Made by a program: the position numbers and the translations under genes
Shown: positions 8,990-17,465 of the stretch, in pieces
Layout: the number at the start of each line of letters is the position of its first letter
Position numbering within the stretch: the stretch's first letter is position 1
IMG/VR virus record: IMGVR_UViG_3300037247_000703
Location: 1-64,000 of that record
Direction: 5' to 3' (one strand)
From: a virus
DNA length: 64,000 nucleotides
The notes under the pieces: generated by a model
What the model saw: the letters and a program-made list of their open reading frames with translations, nothing else
Database searches by the model: none
Told to the model about the DNA's origin: nothing

Positions 8990-10048
8990 CTAAATGTCGG
9001 GTACGACGATTGAGCGACAACCGCCGTGCAGAGGGGGCATCGTAACGCCCGCAGCCTGTAGCTCAACGTCGCTTAGAGTGTTTGAAAAACGGCCTATTTT
9101 GTCGCGCTGGCCTACCGCAGACTCGACCACGGTCGCCAGCCTCTGAGGCTCGCCGCCGGGCGGGCTGATCTGGATCTCCTGCCCTCCTTCAACGTTTCGT
9201 GTGCGCGCGAACGGCTGCACGTTTCGAATATCGAGCGGATCGGGCAGGGCCTCGATCTTGTCGAATGTCTGGATACCGAGATCGACCGAGAAGAATCGAC
9301 CGTGCATCATTCGGCACACGTCCGACGTGACTTCATCAAGCATCGCCTCGAAGATGAAGCGACGAATGTCGGCATCCTTGAACGCCGAGAGCTGACCGAA
9401 CGTGCGTGACCGATTGACGAAGACGCCGGCCGCGACATTCCAATAATTTTTTGATCTGGCGATGCCGTTCGCTCTGAGATTCTTGTCAAGTCTACCGGCG
9501 ATCTGATCTCGGCCTTCGCCGCGAGCGAGCCCGCCGCTCACGATCTGCCGCGCTTGTCGCGAGAAGACTTCCGAGCGCTGCCCGAACTCGTGCGTGATGT
9601 AGTTACCCTGACTGCTGACATTGAAGTCGATCACGCGCTTGTCAAACGCGTTGGTAGCGACCGCGATGTTGAGGTTGTGCCGGGTGCGCGTAGCCTTTCG
9701 TGTTTCACCAGTCAGTCGCGGACTCTCGACTTCAGCAACGCCGATGACGCCGGGCATCACAGCATTCGCGGAATCGCGAATTATCTGCGAACTCTGCTCA
9801 ATGAATCGGCGCCGCTGTTTCTGGGTTAGCCTCGGCCAGTCACGATCGAGATTTTTGATCGCGCGATCGAGTGCGACTCGCTCAGGCTTCGCGGCTCGCT
9901 CAAATGCCGCCGCCAGACGAATCGACAACACGACAAAATCTTTTCGGTTGAGCGGATTGAGCGCCTTGCGAATATCGATCCCGAACACATCGCAGAGGAC
10001 CGCATCGCAGGCAGCAACGCCGCGCGCATATAGCTCAGTCCGTTGCAT
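8990..10048 (-). CDS. Phage Mu F-like / SPP1 gp7-like minor head protein
   Basis: A 352-aa protein. The C-terminal third shows the signature of Mu F/SPP1 gp7 minor head proteins: DEVTSDVCRMMHGRFFSVD followed about 90 residues later by PPLHGGCRSIVVP, a Cys/His pattern thought to bind metal. The N-terminal part is helical. Family members bind the portal and are packaged a few copies per head, with a role in DNA ejection or assembly. It follows the portal gene and overlaps its end by 14 bp, the usual order. Confidence 0.85.
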   Translation of the reverse strand: MQRTELYARGVAACDAVLCDVFGIDIRKALNPLNRKDFVVLSIRLAAAFERAAKPERVALDRAIKNLDRDWPRLTQKQRRRFIEQSSQIIRDSANAVMPGVIGVAEVESPRLTGETRKATRTRHNLNIAVATNAFDKRVIDFNVSSQGNYITHEFGQRSEVFSRQARQIVSGGLARGEGRDQIAGRLDKNLRANGIARSKNYWNVAAGVFVNRSRTFGQLSAFKDADIRRFIFEAMLDEVTSDVCRMMHGRFFSVDLGIQTFDKIEALPDPLDIRNVQPFARTRNVEGGQEIQISPPGGEPQRLATVVESAVGQRDKIGRFSNTLSDVELQAAGVTMPPLHGGCRSIVVPDI

Positions 10049-12083
10049 CGCCGCCGGTCAACTCGCGCTCGGCTTCGGCTTCGGTCGCCTTCTTCAAAAC
10101 CTCACGCAACTTGATCAGCGCGATCGCCTGTCGGTCAAGCTCGTAGCTCGCGAGAACGCGCTCGATGTTCGACTTGATCTGTGGTCGCAATCTGCGGAAA
10201 CGACGAGCGCCGGGGGCATTCGAGAACGGACCGCCGAAGGGGCCACCTTGCGCGGGCGCCCGCGTGCCCGGCCCTCCGGTCGTTAGGTCGGCCATGTCGA
10301 GCAACTCACCGCCGCCCTGTTCGAGCAAATCGAGCATGTCGCCGAACGCCTCGGCCTCTGCCTCCGGCGTGGCATCGGGATCCTCGCCTTCGTCTTCGGT
10401 GACGATCTCGCCGTCTTCGCCCGTCTGGATTCCGGCCACGGTGAGCGGCACCGGTTGCTTCGCCCAATCGGCGGTGATTGTGCGGAACTCGCGATTGAAG
10501 ACTTCCTCAAGGAGCGGACGCATGTCGAGCGCGGTCACCGCGTTGGAGTTCATCAGATCCTTGATCATCTTCGCGACGACTGCCGGATCGCGAGTGACAG
10601 GCGCGTTCGAAACGTATTTCCAGTAACGGATCCCGAACTCATTGAGCAGCAACCGACGATTGATCATGAAGTCGAAATCTTCACGCTCGGGCTGGAAGAC
10701 TTGCATCTCCGCGAACGCGAGGGCAGCGTCAGCGGTTGCGCGGTTGAAATCACGGATATCGCCGCGCAGCATTCGAGGCAACCGGAACGACATGCCAACC
10801 TTGTCGATGTTGCGTTCGTCATAGTTTTGAAACAGCGCGTCGTTGTGCTGCGCTGCGGTCAGCGGCTTCATCTCGATCTTCACGCGGCCCGAATTTTCGC
10901 TCGCCTTGCTCGATACCGTCTCCGCTTCTAACACCATGACCGAGTGAAAGTTCTTGCGGCCCTTGATGTTGTTCTGAATGAAATCCTTGATGCGTTCGAC
11001 CGAGTTGCCCGACAGCTTGCCGCCACTGATCAAAAGTGCCATCGGCGGAACGCCCTTGCCATCGAAGTAGAGAAAGTTCACTTCCTCGGATTGGCGCGAA
11101 CCAATCACCGAGAGCAGATTGCCGATCCATCGCGGCACGCCATAGGCCGATTCGGGATTGTGAATCGGAAAGTAGAGCAACTCGGTCGCGGGACCGTCGC
11201 TTTCATCTTCGAATTCCGCTTTGCCCTCTTCGTTCGTCGGCATGACCTTGCCAGTCTTCTTCGAGATCACGCGCGGGTCGCCGAACTCCTTGAAGAAGAC
11301 TTCCCGATCTTCAAAAACCTGAATGAAGCGGCGGAACCGTCGCTGCACTGCCACGTCTTCGAATGACAGATCGGAAATACGCACGCGCATCTCGACCTCG
11401 ACGGGATCATCGAGCGGCATCAGGCGAATGCTGAATGCGGGCAAATAGTTGAACTGTACGACTTCACCGCCGTCGTTGCGCAGCGCTTCCCATGTCCCCC
11501 AACCGATAACCTCGCGATCTTGCCGTGACCGCTGGCGCAGTTCCGAAAACGAAATGTCGGGGCAACAGAAGTCGAAGAAGTTTTTGAGCCACGCCTTCTC
11601 AAGCTGCATTTGCAGTTTGATTTCTTCTTTCGCTTTGCCGACGTCTTCATCGGTCGGAATCAACTCGCCGACGTCTTCGGACATGGCCTCGCGCGGATCG
11701 ACACCCTTGTCGTGCAGGCTTTCGAGAAACAGCGCGTTCTTGATTCGTTCGTCAGCGTCTTCACTTTCGAGGTTGATGACCGGCTCGAATCTGTGGCCGA
11801 AGCCGTCGATGTTCGTCTGGTACGCGTCAATATTGGGACGCAGGGAGTTCGAAACCCGATAGAGCGCACACAGATCGTCGGGCTCGAACGGCGGAACCAA
11901 TGCGCCATGCGTGGAGAACCTATTGCTGACTCCGGCCTCGATGACGTTCGAGGTAGGGAGATTTCCGCGATCGATAAAGTGCGCCTTGATCAGCGGTGAC
12001 GTATCGAGCATGTCGCGCAGATTGCGCGGCTCGTCGGGATCAGTCTTCACCTGTCGCGTGTCACTCTTTTCTTCGTCGCCCAC
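10035..12083 (-). CDS. Portal protein
   Basis: A 682-aa protein between the terminase and Mu F-like genes, the canonical portal slot. Recognisable portal features: an N-terminal segment (PFEPDDLCALYRVSNSLRP, NIDAYQTNIDGFGH), the wing with EVEMRVRISDL, IHNPESAYGVPRWIGNLLSV before the clip/stem, and a long helical C-terminus with a disordered acidic/Gly-Pro region near 590-650. Twelve copies would form the DNA-entry ring. Length is larger than SPP1 gp6 but common in PBSX-type portals. Confidence 0.85.
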   Translation of the reverse strand: MGDEEKSDTRQVKTDPDEPRNLRDMLDTSPLIKAHFIDRGNLPTSNVIEAGVSNRFSTHGALVPPFEPDDLCALYRVSNSLRPNIDAYQTNIDGFGHRFEPVINLESEDADERIKNALFLESLHDKGVDPREAMSEDVGELIPTDEDVGKAKEEIKLQMQLEKAWLKNFFDFCCPDISFSELRQRSRQDREVIGWGTWEALRNDGGEVVQFNYLPAFSIRLMPLDDPVEVEMRVRISDLSFEDVAVQRRFRRFIQVFEDREVFFKEFGDPRVISKKTGKVMPTNEEGKAEFEDESDGPATELLYFPIHNPESAYGVPRWIGNLLSVIGSRQSEEVNFLYFDGKGVPPMALLISGGKLSGNSVERIKDFIQNNIKGRKNFHSVMVLEAETVSSKASENSGRVKIEMKPLTAAQHNDALFQNYDERNIDKVGMSFRLPRMLRGDIRDFNRATADAALAFAEMQVFQPEREDFDFMINRRLLLNEFGIRYWKYVSNAPVTRDPAVVAKMIKDLMNSNAVTALDMRPLLEEVFNREFRTITADWAKQPVPLTVAGIQTGEDGEIVTEDEGEDPDATPEAEAEAFGDMLDLLEQGGGELLDMADLTTGGPGTRAPAQGGPFGGPFSNAPGARRFRRLRPQIKSNIERVLASYELDRQAIALIKLREVLKKATEAEAERELTGGDATD

Positions 12084-12086
12084 GAA

Positions 12087-12401
12087 TTACCTCGCCTGCC
12101 GGCGTTTTTTCTGGCGCGGCTTCCGCACGATACGCGACGGGTCTTCGCCCTTCCAGACGTAGACGATGACTGATCCGTATGGCTCGGGATCAGGAGAAAA
12201 CGACAGCGTTCGAAGCTGGTAGTTCTCTTCCGCGAGCTTCTCCTTCACGATTCGCCGGCAGTTCTCCAGCGATGTCGCGATAACATCAAACTCGGTCTTC
12301 AGGCTCGGAGTTGGCCTTTCGGGCGCACCCGCCGTTCGCTCGACCTCGTACACGCGCACCGGGTATTTCATGCCGCCCATACTACGACGCACCTCGGACA
12401 C
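12087..12401 (-). CDS. Small protein between portal and terminase, unknown
   Basis: A 104-aa basic protein (KYPVRVYEVERTAGAP, FDVIATSLENCRRIVKEKL). Strand-helix-strand order and a C-terminal RKPRQKKRRQAR tail suggest nucleic-acid or protein binding. Its stop abuts the portal start (3 bp) and its start directly abuts the terminase stop, so all three are translated together. Function unknown. Confidence 0.6.
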   Translation of the reverse strand: MSEVRRSMGGMKYPVRVYEVERTAGAPERPTPSLKTEFDVIATSLENCRRIVKEKLAEENYQLRTLSFSPDPEPYGSVIVYVWKGEDPSRIVRKPRQKKRRQAR

Positions 12402-14564
12402 TCAATCGATGATGTGGATGCCGATAATCGCACCCTCGCTTCGTAAGGTGCGATCCTTACTGCACGCAAGGGCGCAGGCCCAAAAACGATCAGCGTGACC
12501 CTTATCGGTCGTGTCTGTGCTCGTGAGCTGTGTTCGTCCAGCCGGCGTGATCTTGCGGCGAATCGAATGGATCTGCGACACGAGTTCCCGCTCGCGGGGC
12601 AGCACAATCAGACTCTTCTGTAAGCCGATCTTGAAATCGGTGGCCCACGTTTCTTTCGATGGCCCGGTGAACGTGACGCCCTCGACTTGCGGATAGTCGT
12701 CGGCAAGATTTTCGGTCAAGTGCATGCCGATACCATTTTGATCGATCAGCATTCGACCGATCGGCAACAGGTTCAGCATCTGCCGAAGGCTCGCCTCTTG
12801 CGTTTGAAATTTCACCTTGTCGTAGCGCTTGAGTAGCCGGCAGATGAAGCGACCGTCATCAAGCTCGTCGAAGATCGCGAGTTCGGAAAAGTCTTTCTTG
12901 CGACCGACGTCGAAGCCCGCGTGAAGTCGGCCAATGTGTTTGACCTGCGAGAAGTCGTCAGCAAGTTCGAGCGAATCGTTCGTCGCCGGAAGAATCAGCT
13001 CATAGGGAAAAAACGACATCGCTTCGTCGACGTAGACAACCTCAAACTCCTGCTGAAAGTCATCGAGCGGAAGCGAGGAAAACTGTTCCTTGATGCCCTG
13101 CGTACCGAAGCGCGCAACCCGTTCTTCGGTCGCCATCTTCAACGCATCGCGCGAGGCCGTCACAACGTCGTTGCAGAAGAACGAACACAGCCACCACGGA
13201 ACCTTTTGCCGCCAATAGGATCCGTAGGGCCGAAGCTCTTGGCGGGCGATCTCCCAAAACTGCCCGCGCCGGCCAAGCGGAGACGAGCACACCGTCATCT
13301 GTCCCTTCGCTCGAAGGATCAGCGCGGTCGATCCTTTGTAGACCTCCCTATCGTTGGCGTAGTGAGCAAGCTCGTCGAGGTAAATATCGCCCTTCTTCCC
13401 GCGAGGCGCACGAGACGGATGCGAGATGATTCGACTGACGCGCTTGCTCGACGAGTTGGATCGGAAACCGAGTTCGAGCTTCGAGTCGACGACCTTTTTC
13501 TTCTGAAATTCGAGCGGCAATTCTTCGTGTAGCTGCGCGGCGTAGGCGATCTTTTCTTTCGAGTCAGCGAGGTTGTACGAAACGAAAATCGAGTTGTGGG
13601 TTTCCCGAAGATGTGACCGGGCGATTGCCTCGCATGCGAAGAGAAACGAATAACCAACCTGTCTGCCCTTTTCAACACAGCGATACGGGGCGCGCGTGGC
13701 GAGAAATGCTTGCTGATAGGGTTCGAGCCTCAGCGGCTCGTCATCGAAGCGGGCGATACCCTGGAGAAACCCCGATTCCGTGGCGATCCACTCGCTGAAC
13801 TCTTCCTCGGTGCGTTTAACAACAATGAGCGGCCCTGAGTTGCTTTGTGTTTCCTCTTTTGCTACAATAGCGGCAGACGCACTATCACCATCAGGAGGCA
13901 ACCCATGAGTTTCGCCAATCGGGGGCGACCCCCCATCACTTTGACCGACGTCGAGCAAGCCCGGCTTCTCACTGTCAGCGGAGAGCACCGTGACGGGTTC
14001 CGTGACCACATCATTTTCGCTGTCGCCCTCGGTACTGCCTTGCGCGAATTCGAGATCGCCGCCCTCAACGTCGGCGACGTAGTGACGGGCCAGCTCAATC
14101 GCCGCACTCCAGGCATCAAGCGGCGCGTCACCCTCACCATCTTCAAGCGATGCGCCCAGAAGCCCGCCCCGCAGCAAGTCTTCCTCCCCGATTCGCTCAT
14201 CCACAAGATGCGAACCTTCATCAAGTGGAAGATCAGCAACGGGGAGAACGTCGAGCCCGGCGCCCCGCTGTTCATCAGCCGCAAGGGCAATCGAATCAGT
14301 CCACGCACTCTCCGGTTCATGTTCGCCAACTGGCAGCAGCGCGCCGGCTTCGACCGCCGGTTCACTTTCCACCACCTCCGGCATACCGCCCTGACCAACA
14401 TCTATCGGCGCACTCGGGATATCCGTGTCGTTCAGCGAGCTGCCCGGCACGCCAACATCAACACCACCACAATCTACGCCACCCCCACTGACGAAGATAT
14501 CTTGCGGGCCGTCCGCGACCTGCCCTGTTAGACTCTCGTTGTTCCGCGAGGACGCGGCGGGCAT
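12402..14564 (-). CDS. terL: Terminase large subunit; N-terminal region encoded antisense to a recombinase gene
   Basis: The DNA-packaging ATPase-nuclease. Conserved sequence begins near the codons for EEFSEWIATESGF and includes a Walker A variant (CVEKGRQVGYSF), Walker B-like GDIYLDELAHY, a coupling segment VCSSPLGRRGQF, and nuclease-domain acidic residues (HAGFDVGRKKDFSELAI, LIDQNGIGMH, DKGHADRFWA). The ATG chosen at 14562-14564 has GGGAG five bases upstream. A GTG at 14657 would add 31 residues but lacks a ribosome site. Between the 14564 start and the conserved part lie about 240 codons antisense to the recombinase at 13905-14531, and I see no ATG/GTG start in between that avoids it (only a weak TTG near 13901). 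Either the terminase has an acidic overprinted extension or the recombinase cassette has inserted in frame. Confidence 0.85.
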   Translation of the reverse strand: MPAASSRNNESLTGQVADGPQDIFVSGGGVDCGGVDVGVPGSSLNDTDIPSAPIDVGQGGMPEVVESEPAVEAGALLPVGEHEPESAWTDSIALAADEQRGAGLDVLPVADLPLDEGSHLVDERIGEEDLLRGGLLGASLEDGEGDAPLDAWSAAIELARHYVADVEGGDLEFAQGSTEGDSENDVVTEPVTVLSADSEKPGLLDVGQSDGGSPPIGETHGLPPDGDSASAAIVAKEETQSNSGPLIVVKRTEEEFSEWIATESGFLQGIARFDDEPLRLEPYQQAFLATRAPYRCVEKGRQVGYSFLFACEAIARSHLRETHNSIFVSYNLADSKEKIAYAAQLHEELPLEFQKKKVVDSKLELGFRSNSSSKRVSRIISHPSRAPRGKKGDIYLDELAHYANDREVYKGSTALILRAKGQMTVCSSPLGRRGQFWEIARQELRPYGSYWRQKVPWWLCSFFCNDVVTASRDALKMATEERVARFGTQGIKEQFSSLPLDDFQQEFEVVYVDEAMSFFPYELILPATNDSLELADDFSQVKHIGRLHAGFDVGRKKDFSELAIFDELDDGRFICRLLKRYDKVKFQTQEASLRQMLNLLPIGRMLIDQNGIGMHLTENLADDYPQVEGVTFTGPSKETWATDFKIGLQKSLIVLPRERELVSQIHSIRRKITPAGRTQLTSTDTTDKGHADRFWACALACSKDRTLRSEGAIIGIHIID
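13840..13868 (+). promoter_or_regulatory. Sigma70-like promoter for the tyrosine recombinase
   Basis: TTGCTT (-35), 17-bp spacer, TACAAT (-10), followed about 25 bases later by an AGGAGG ribosome site before the recombinase ATG. It lies inside the terminase reading frame on the opposite strand. Confidence 0.65.
13905..14531 (+). CDS. Tyrosine recombinase, catalytic domain only
   Basis: A 208-aa protein with the full tyrosine recombinase residue set: R47 (GTALREFE), H156-x-x-R159 (HHLRH), H182 and nucleophile Y191 (INTTTIYATP). Xer and phage integrases are usually about 300 aa with an N-terminal core-binding domain; here only about 40 residues precede the catalytic domain, so the arm/core-binding part is missing. 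Start chosen at the ATG preceded by AGGAGGCAACC. It may resolve genome multimers, integrate the phage, or move a cassette. It lies antisense within the terminase gene, and no attachment site was recognised nearby. Confidence 0.85.
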   Translation: MSFANRGRPPITLTDVEQARLLTVSGEHRDGFRDHIIFAVALGTALREFEIAALNVGDVVTGQLNRRTPGIKRRVTLTIFKRCAQKPAPQQVFLPDSLIHKMRTFIKWKISNGENVEPGAPLFISRKGNRISPRTLRFMFANWQQRAGFDRRFTFHHLRHTALTNIYRRTRDIRVVQRAARHANINTTTIYATPTDEDILRAVRDLPC

Positions 14565-14595
14565 TGCTTCTCCCAAAGGAGGCACAACTAGCTTC

Positions 14596-14613
14596 GCCCT
14601 CGCGGGCTCTTTT
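14596..14613 (+). terminator. Weak intrinsic terminator after the recombinase
   Basis: GCCC-TCGC-GGGC hairpin followed by TCTTTTT, 65 bp after the recombinase stop. The stem is only 4 bp, so this is tentative. Confidence 0.3.
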
Positions 14614-14673
14614 TCGAGCTGCTCAGCGAGCAGCGCTTGAAACGAGAGCTTCCCCACGAATTGAGTCTACTGC

Positions 14674-15012
14674 CTAACGCGGGCGACTGCGGGATCGATC
14701 TGGTGTCGGCGGTTTCGTGGCATCGCTGTGCCTGCGCATAAAGTCGGTGCGCTTCTCAATGCCGGGCCGGAACGTGCAAAACAGCGTGACCGTGACACAG
14801 TGAAATTCGTTGTCGCTCGATTGCGTGATTTCGCGATCGACCACCACGAGATGATTGTTTGCCGCGAGCCAACCAGTGATCTTCTCTCCGAGCACGGACC
14901 GATCGCCCGCGGTCGTGCCGGCGAACATTTTGATCACGTCAAAGTTCGGGCATCCTGCCCGGCGGTTCACTTCAACCTGTAATTCTTCGGCGTTGGTTTG
15001 TCTCTCACCCAT
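14674..15012 (-). CDS. Small protein upstream of the terminase, unknown
   Basis: A 112-aa protein (KMFAGTTAGDRSVLGEKITG, then HLVVVDREITQSSDNEFHC, VTVTLFCTF). Helix-then-strands order, with an Arg/Pro-rich disordered tail. No family recognised. The position just upstream of the large terminase is where a small terminase often lies, but no HTH is visible, so I do not call it one. Confidence 0.55.
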   Translation of the reverse strand: MGERQTNAEELQVEVNRRAGCPNFDVIKMFAGTTAGDRSVLGEKITGWLAANNHLVVVDREITQSSDNEFHCVTVTLFCTFRPGIEKRTDFMRRHSDATKPPTPDRSRSRPR

Positions 15013-15200
15013 GCGCTTGCAATCCTTATCGCATCGCGGGCGCAGACTTCATCGCGTGTTTCGAGAAGATCCGCGATTCGATCTCGGATCGCTTCGTTGC
15101 CGTTGTCCACGGCACGCGCGATCGCGAGATAATCCTCACGATGCACGTCAAGGGGATGCGCCGCCGTCCGATCCTCGCCCATTTTGCGGAAGCCTAACAC
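14967..15200 (-). CDS. Small helical protein, unknown
   Basis: A 77-aa protein overlapping the next gene by 46 bp (REDYLAIARAVDNGNEAIRD, RIADLLETRDEVCARDAIRI). Starts with GTG; an ATG six codons inside is an alternative. A divergent promoter for the plus-strand gene at 15326 lies upstream. Function unknown. Confidence 0.5.
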   Translation of the reverse strand: MLGFRKMGEDRTAAHPLDVHREDYLAIARAVDNGNEAIRDRIADLLETRDEVCARDAIRIASAWVRDKPTPKNYRLK

Positions 15201-15271
15201 GGCCGCCGGACACTGAGAATTTGAACCATTTCAATGGGTAACGAAAAAGTACGAAAAATCGACTTTTCCTG

Positions 15272-15300
15272 TTGACGGTTCCCGGTTTGTTGCCTATGAT
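15272..15300 (+). promoter_or_regulatory. Sigma70-like promoter, plus-strand island
   Basis: TTGACG (-35), 17-bp spacer, TATGAT (-10). The downstream leader carries AGAGGCAACC directly before the ATG, the same leader ending seen before the recombinase and the gene at 18313. Confidence 0.75.
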
Positions 15301-15325
15301 GTAAACACCACCCAAAGAGGCAACC

Positions 15326-15841
15326 ATGAGCTACCTGAACGCACCGCAAACCGAACTCATCGCAACTAGTTGCTGTGTCTGCGCCCGTGCGCTCTGCGAC
15401 TCCGTATCCGTCGAGCTGGGCATCGGCCCTGTCTGCCGTTCGAAATTCGGCTTCGACATGGACGCCGACGAAGCCACCCGCGCCGCTGCGAATGCACTCG
15501 TACATCGCATCGCCGTGAACCAGAGCGGCGAGCAAGCTCTCGACGATTGCCGCGAGCTGCGCACGCTGGGATTCGAGAAGCTCGCTGACCGCATCACCGA
15601 GCGGCTTGCCGGTCGCGCCGGCATCATCATCGCCGAAGTCGATGGCGGTTATCTCGTGACCACACCCTACAACGAGGAAGCTACGCCCGCGTGGCGCTGC
15701 GTTCCGGGCCGCCGCTGGAATCGCGACGAGAAAGCGAACTTCGTACCGGTCGGCGCGCGAGGCGATCTGTGGGCGCTCTTGCGCACCTACTTCGCCGGTT
15801 CGGTTGCGCTCGGACCGAAAGGCGGATTCGTCATCAACTAG
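15326..15841 (+). CDS. DUF6011-like Cys-cluster protein
   Basis: A 171-aa protein. Residues 16-40 (CCVCARALCDSVSVELGIGP, then C37) match the CxxC-x-R-x-L-x-D-S-x-S-x3-G-I-G-P-x-C pattern of the DUF6011 zinc-binding module common in phage and plasmid proteins. The remainder (ERLAGRAGIIIAEVDGGYLV, WRCVPGRRWNRDEKANFV) looks like a small alpha/beta domain. The promoter and ribosome site immediately upstream are strong. Role unknown; DUF6011 modules often accompany DNA-modifying or helicase proteins. Confidence 0.7.
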   Translation: MSYLNAPQTELIATSCCVCARALCDSVSVELGIGPVCRSKFGFDMDADEATRAAANALVHRIAVNQSGEQALDDCRELRTLGFEKLADRITERLAGRAGIIIAEVDGGYLVTTPYNEEATPAWRCVPGRRWNRDEKANFVPVGARGDLWALLRTYFAGSVALGPKGGFVIN

Positions 15842-15860
15842 AAAGGGTAGACTCAAATCG

Positions 15861-16553
15861 ATGAAAAACCTGACAGTCATTTTGAAGCGACCCGGGCAAA
15901 ATCCGATCGTCGAGCAGATCGAAAACACCCCGGCGGCAATGCGTCAGGCGGTGCTCGATACCGTGACAAAGCGAACAGTCATCGCGAACAATGGTCACAG
16001 CCGCTTCGTCTTCGTGACCCGTTTCGACGACGAAGGCGAATTGAACTTCGTTATCGAGGGCGCGGCCTTCTTCGGCCCGGCGATCTTCACGAAGCTCGAT
16101 CCATCGGGCAACCGGATCGACCTGACCGAACAAGAGTGCGAAGAATGGATCGGCTACATCAACAAGCTCGTACAACACACCACCGAAGGCCAACCCGAGT
16201 CAGTTGAACGCGCGAAGCCCGAGCGCATCATCAACGACAAACACTCGATCCAGATCGTTCCGGCAGACGCGACCGACACAGAGACGGGTAATCCGCTCAC
16301 GCCCGAGCAACTGATCGAGCGCATGGCCGAACAATGGGGCATCGAGTTCGAGCACGTTCCCCTGACCGATCAGAACGTCTATGGCGCCGCGCTCGTCGTC
16401 ATCGAGTCATCGATCGAGTACACGGTCGCCGATGAAGAGACGATGCTACTCAACATCGGGGAAGGCGGGGCGCCCTACTATCTCAGGGTCATCGAGATCA
16501 CGAAGATCGAGAACGAAGAAGCCCGAGAGCAGTTCCCGCACATCGACGGCTAG
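15861..16553 (+). CDS. Unknown protein, DUF3846-like at both halves (tentative)
   Basis: A 230-aa acidic protein. The first half opens MKNLTVILKRPGQNPIVEQI with a pattern like DUF3846 (strand, short loop, helix); the second half has a similar strand-helix arrangement (FEHVPLTDQNVYGAALVVIE). The start at 15861 follows GAAAGGG; a longer frame from 15804 would overlap the previous gene. Probably co-transcribed with 15326. Function unknown. Confidence 0.65.
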   Translation: MKNLTVILKRPGQNPIVEQIENTPAAMRQAVLDTVTKRTVIANNGHSRFVFVTRFDDEGELNFVIEGAAFFGPAIFTKLDPSGNRIDLTEQECEEWIGYINKLVQHTTEGQPESVERAKPERIINDKHSIQIVPADATDTETGNPLTPEQLIERMAEQWGIEFEHVPLTDQNVYGAALVVIESSIEYTVADEETMLLNIGEGGAPYYLRVIEITKIENEEAREQFPHIDG

Positions 16554-16586
16554 CGGCTGACAGATCCGCGTGCGAGTATTGGCTCG

Positions 16587-17156
16587 ATGCGGATCACGAA
16601 AAGCGCAGTTATCGCCTTGCTCGTCGGCCTCCTGCTCGTGGCCGGTATCGGCATCTGGTACAAGCTCGGTGTCGAGCCGGGGATCCCCGTCTGGGCCGAA
16701 GGCAACAAGGCCGTCGAATGGCCGCGCGAGCGCCTTCCGCTCAAGGTATGGTGCGAATCCGATCAAGACGATTGCCGCGCCGCCGTGAATTTGTGGAACG
16801 ACGCCGCCGACTGTCCGTTCCTTCTGTGGGTCGAGCGGCCTGACGGCGCCGACGTTCGCATCGTCAACGGATCAGCGAACGATCCCGAGCGCGGCGATGC
16901 GTGGGAAAAAACATTCGCGAGCAAGACCGGCGATCAGGTGAACTACGTCGAAGTTCGATTGTACGAGCCGCCCATCAGTCTTAGCTCGCCCTACTCGATA
17001 CGATACGCTGTCAACGCCCACGGGATTTCGCACGGCCTCGGGCTTGCGCACACAACCTTCGGCATCACGCGCGCCGTACTGTCAGGAACCAATCCCTATC
17101 CGCGCGTAGTTGACAAACACGGCCGCGCTTTGCAAGAAAGATACTGCGAACCATGA
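16587..17156 (+). CDS. Membrane-anchored metzincin-like protein lacking the catalytic Glu
   Basis: A 189-aa protein with one N-terminal membrane segment (residues 7-25, VIALLVGLLLVAGIGIW) and the rest predicted outside the cytoplasm. Residues 145-155 read HGISHGLGLAH, the spacing of the metzincin zinc motif HExxHxxGxxH, but Gly replaces the catalytic Glu. The three His could still bind zinc. The protein may be a binding or inhibitory pseudo-protease. No clear ribosome site precedes the ATG. Might act in the envelope, for instance in superinfection exclusion (inference). Confidence 0.65.
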   Translation: MRITKSAVIALLVGLLLVAGIGIWYKLGVEPGIPVWAEGNKAVEWPRERLPLKVWCESDQDDCRAAVNLWNDAADCPFLLWVERPDGADVRIVNGSANDPERGDAWEKTFASKTGDQVNYVEVRLYEPPISLSSPYSIRYAVNAHGISHGLGLAHTTFGITRAVLSGTNPYPRVVDKHGRALQERYCEP

Positions 17157-17169
17157 TTGGAGAAAACTG

Positions 17170-17460
17170 ATGGCACAGATAGTCGAGAAGGATCTCGTAA
17201 TCGACGAAGCGTTCGACATCTCGCGATTCACCGAGAAGAGTCTCGTTGTCCATCCCGGCGCGAGCGGCGACTACGACGTCGAGATTTCGAACGACGGCAC
17301 GATCTTCCTCGATCTCGTGACCGGCATCGTGGCGGATACGTTTCTCCGCGGCGGACGCGGCGCAACCGATATCCCGCTCGCAGTGAAGTTCATCAAGATC
17401 ACGGAAGACGTCGCCGGCACGGATCCGACCTTCAAATTTCTCGGCCTCGACAGCGCCTAG
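17170..17460 (+). CDS. Small beta-rich protein, unknown
   Basis: A 96-aa protein starting 13 bp after the previous stop, with GGAG upstream. Strand-rich (KSLVVHPGASGDYDVEISND, GTIFLDLVTGIVADTFLRG) and acidic, resembling small virion or fibre-associated domains. Not identified. Confidence 0.6.
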   Translation: MAQIVEKDLVIDEAFDISRFTEKSLVVHPGASGDYDVEISNDGTIFLDLVTGIVADTFLRGGRGATDIPLAVKFIKITEDVAGTDPTFKFLGLDSA

Positions 17461-17465
17461 CCTGA

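Noticed and set aside
15194-15928. 244-codon minus-strand open frame
   Set aside because: Antisense to the DUF6011-like gene, which has a promoter, a ribosome site and a known Cys pattern; the antisense product is low-complexity and has no ribosome site.
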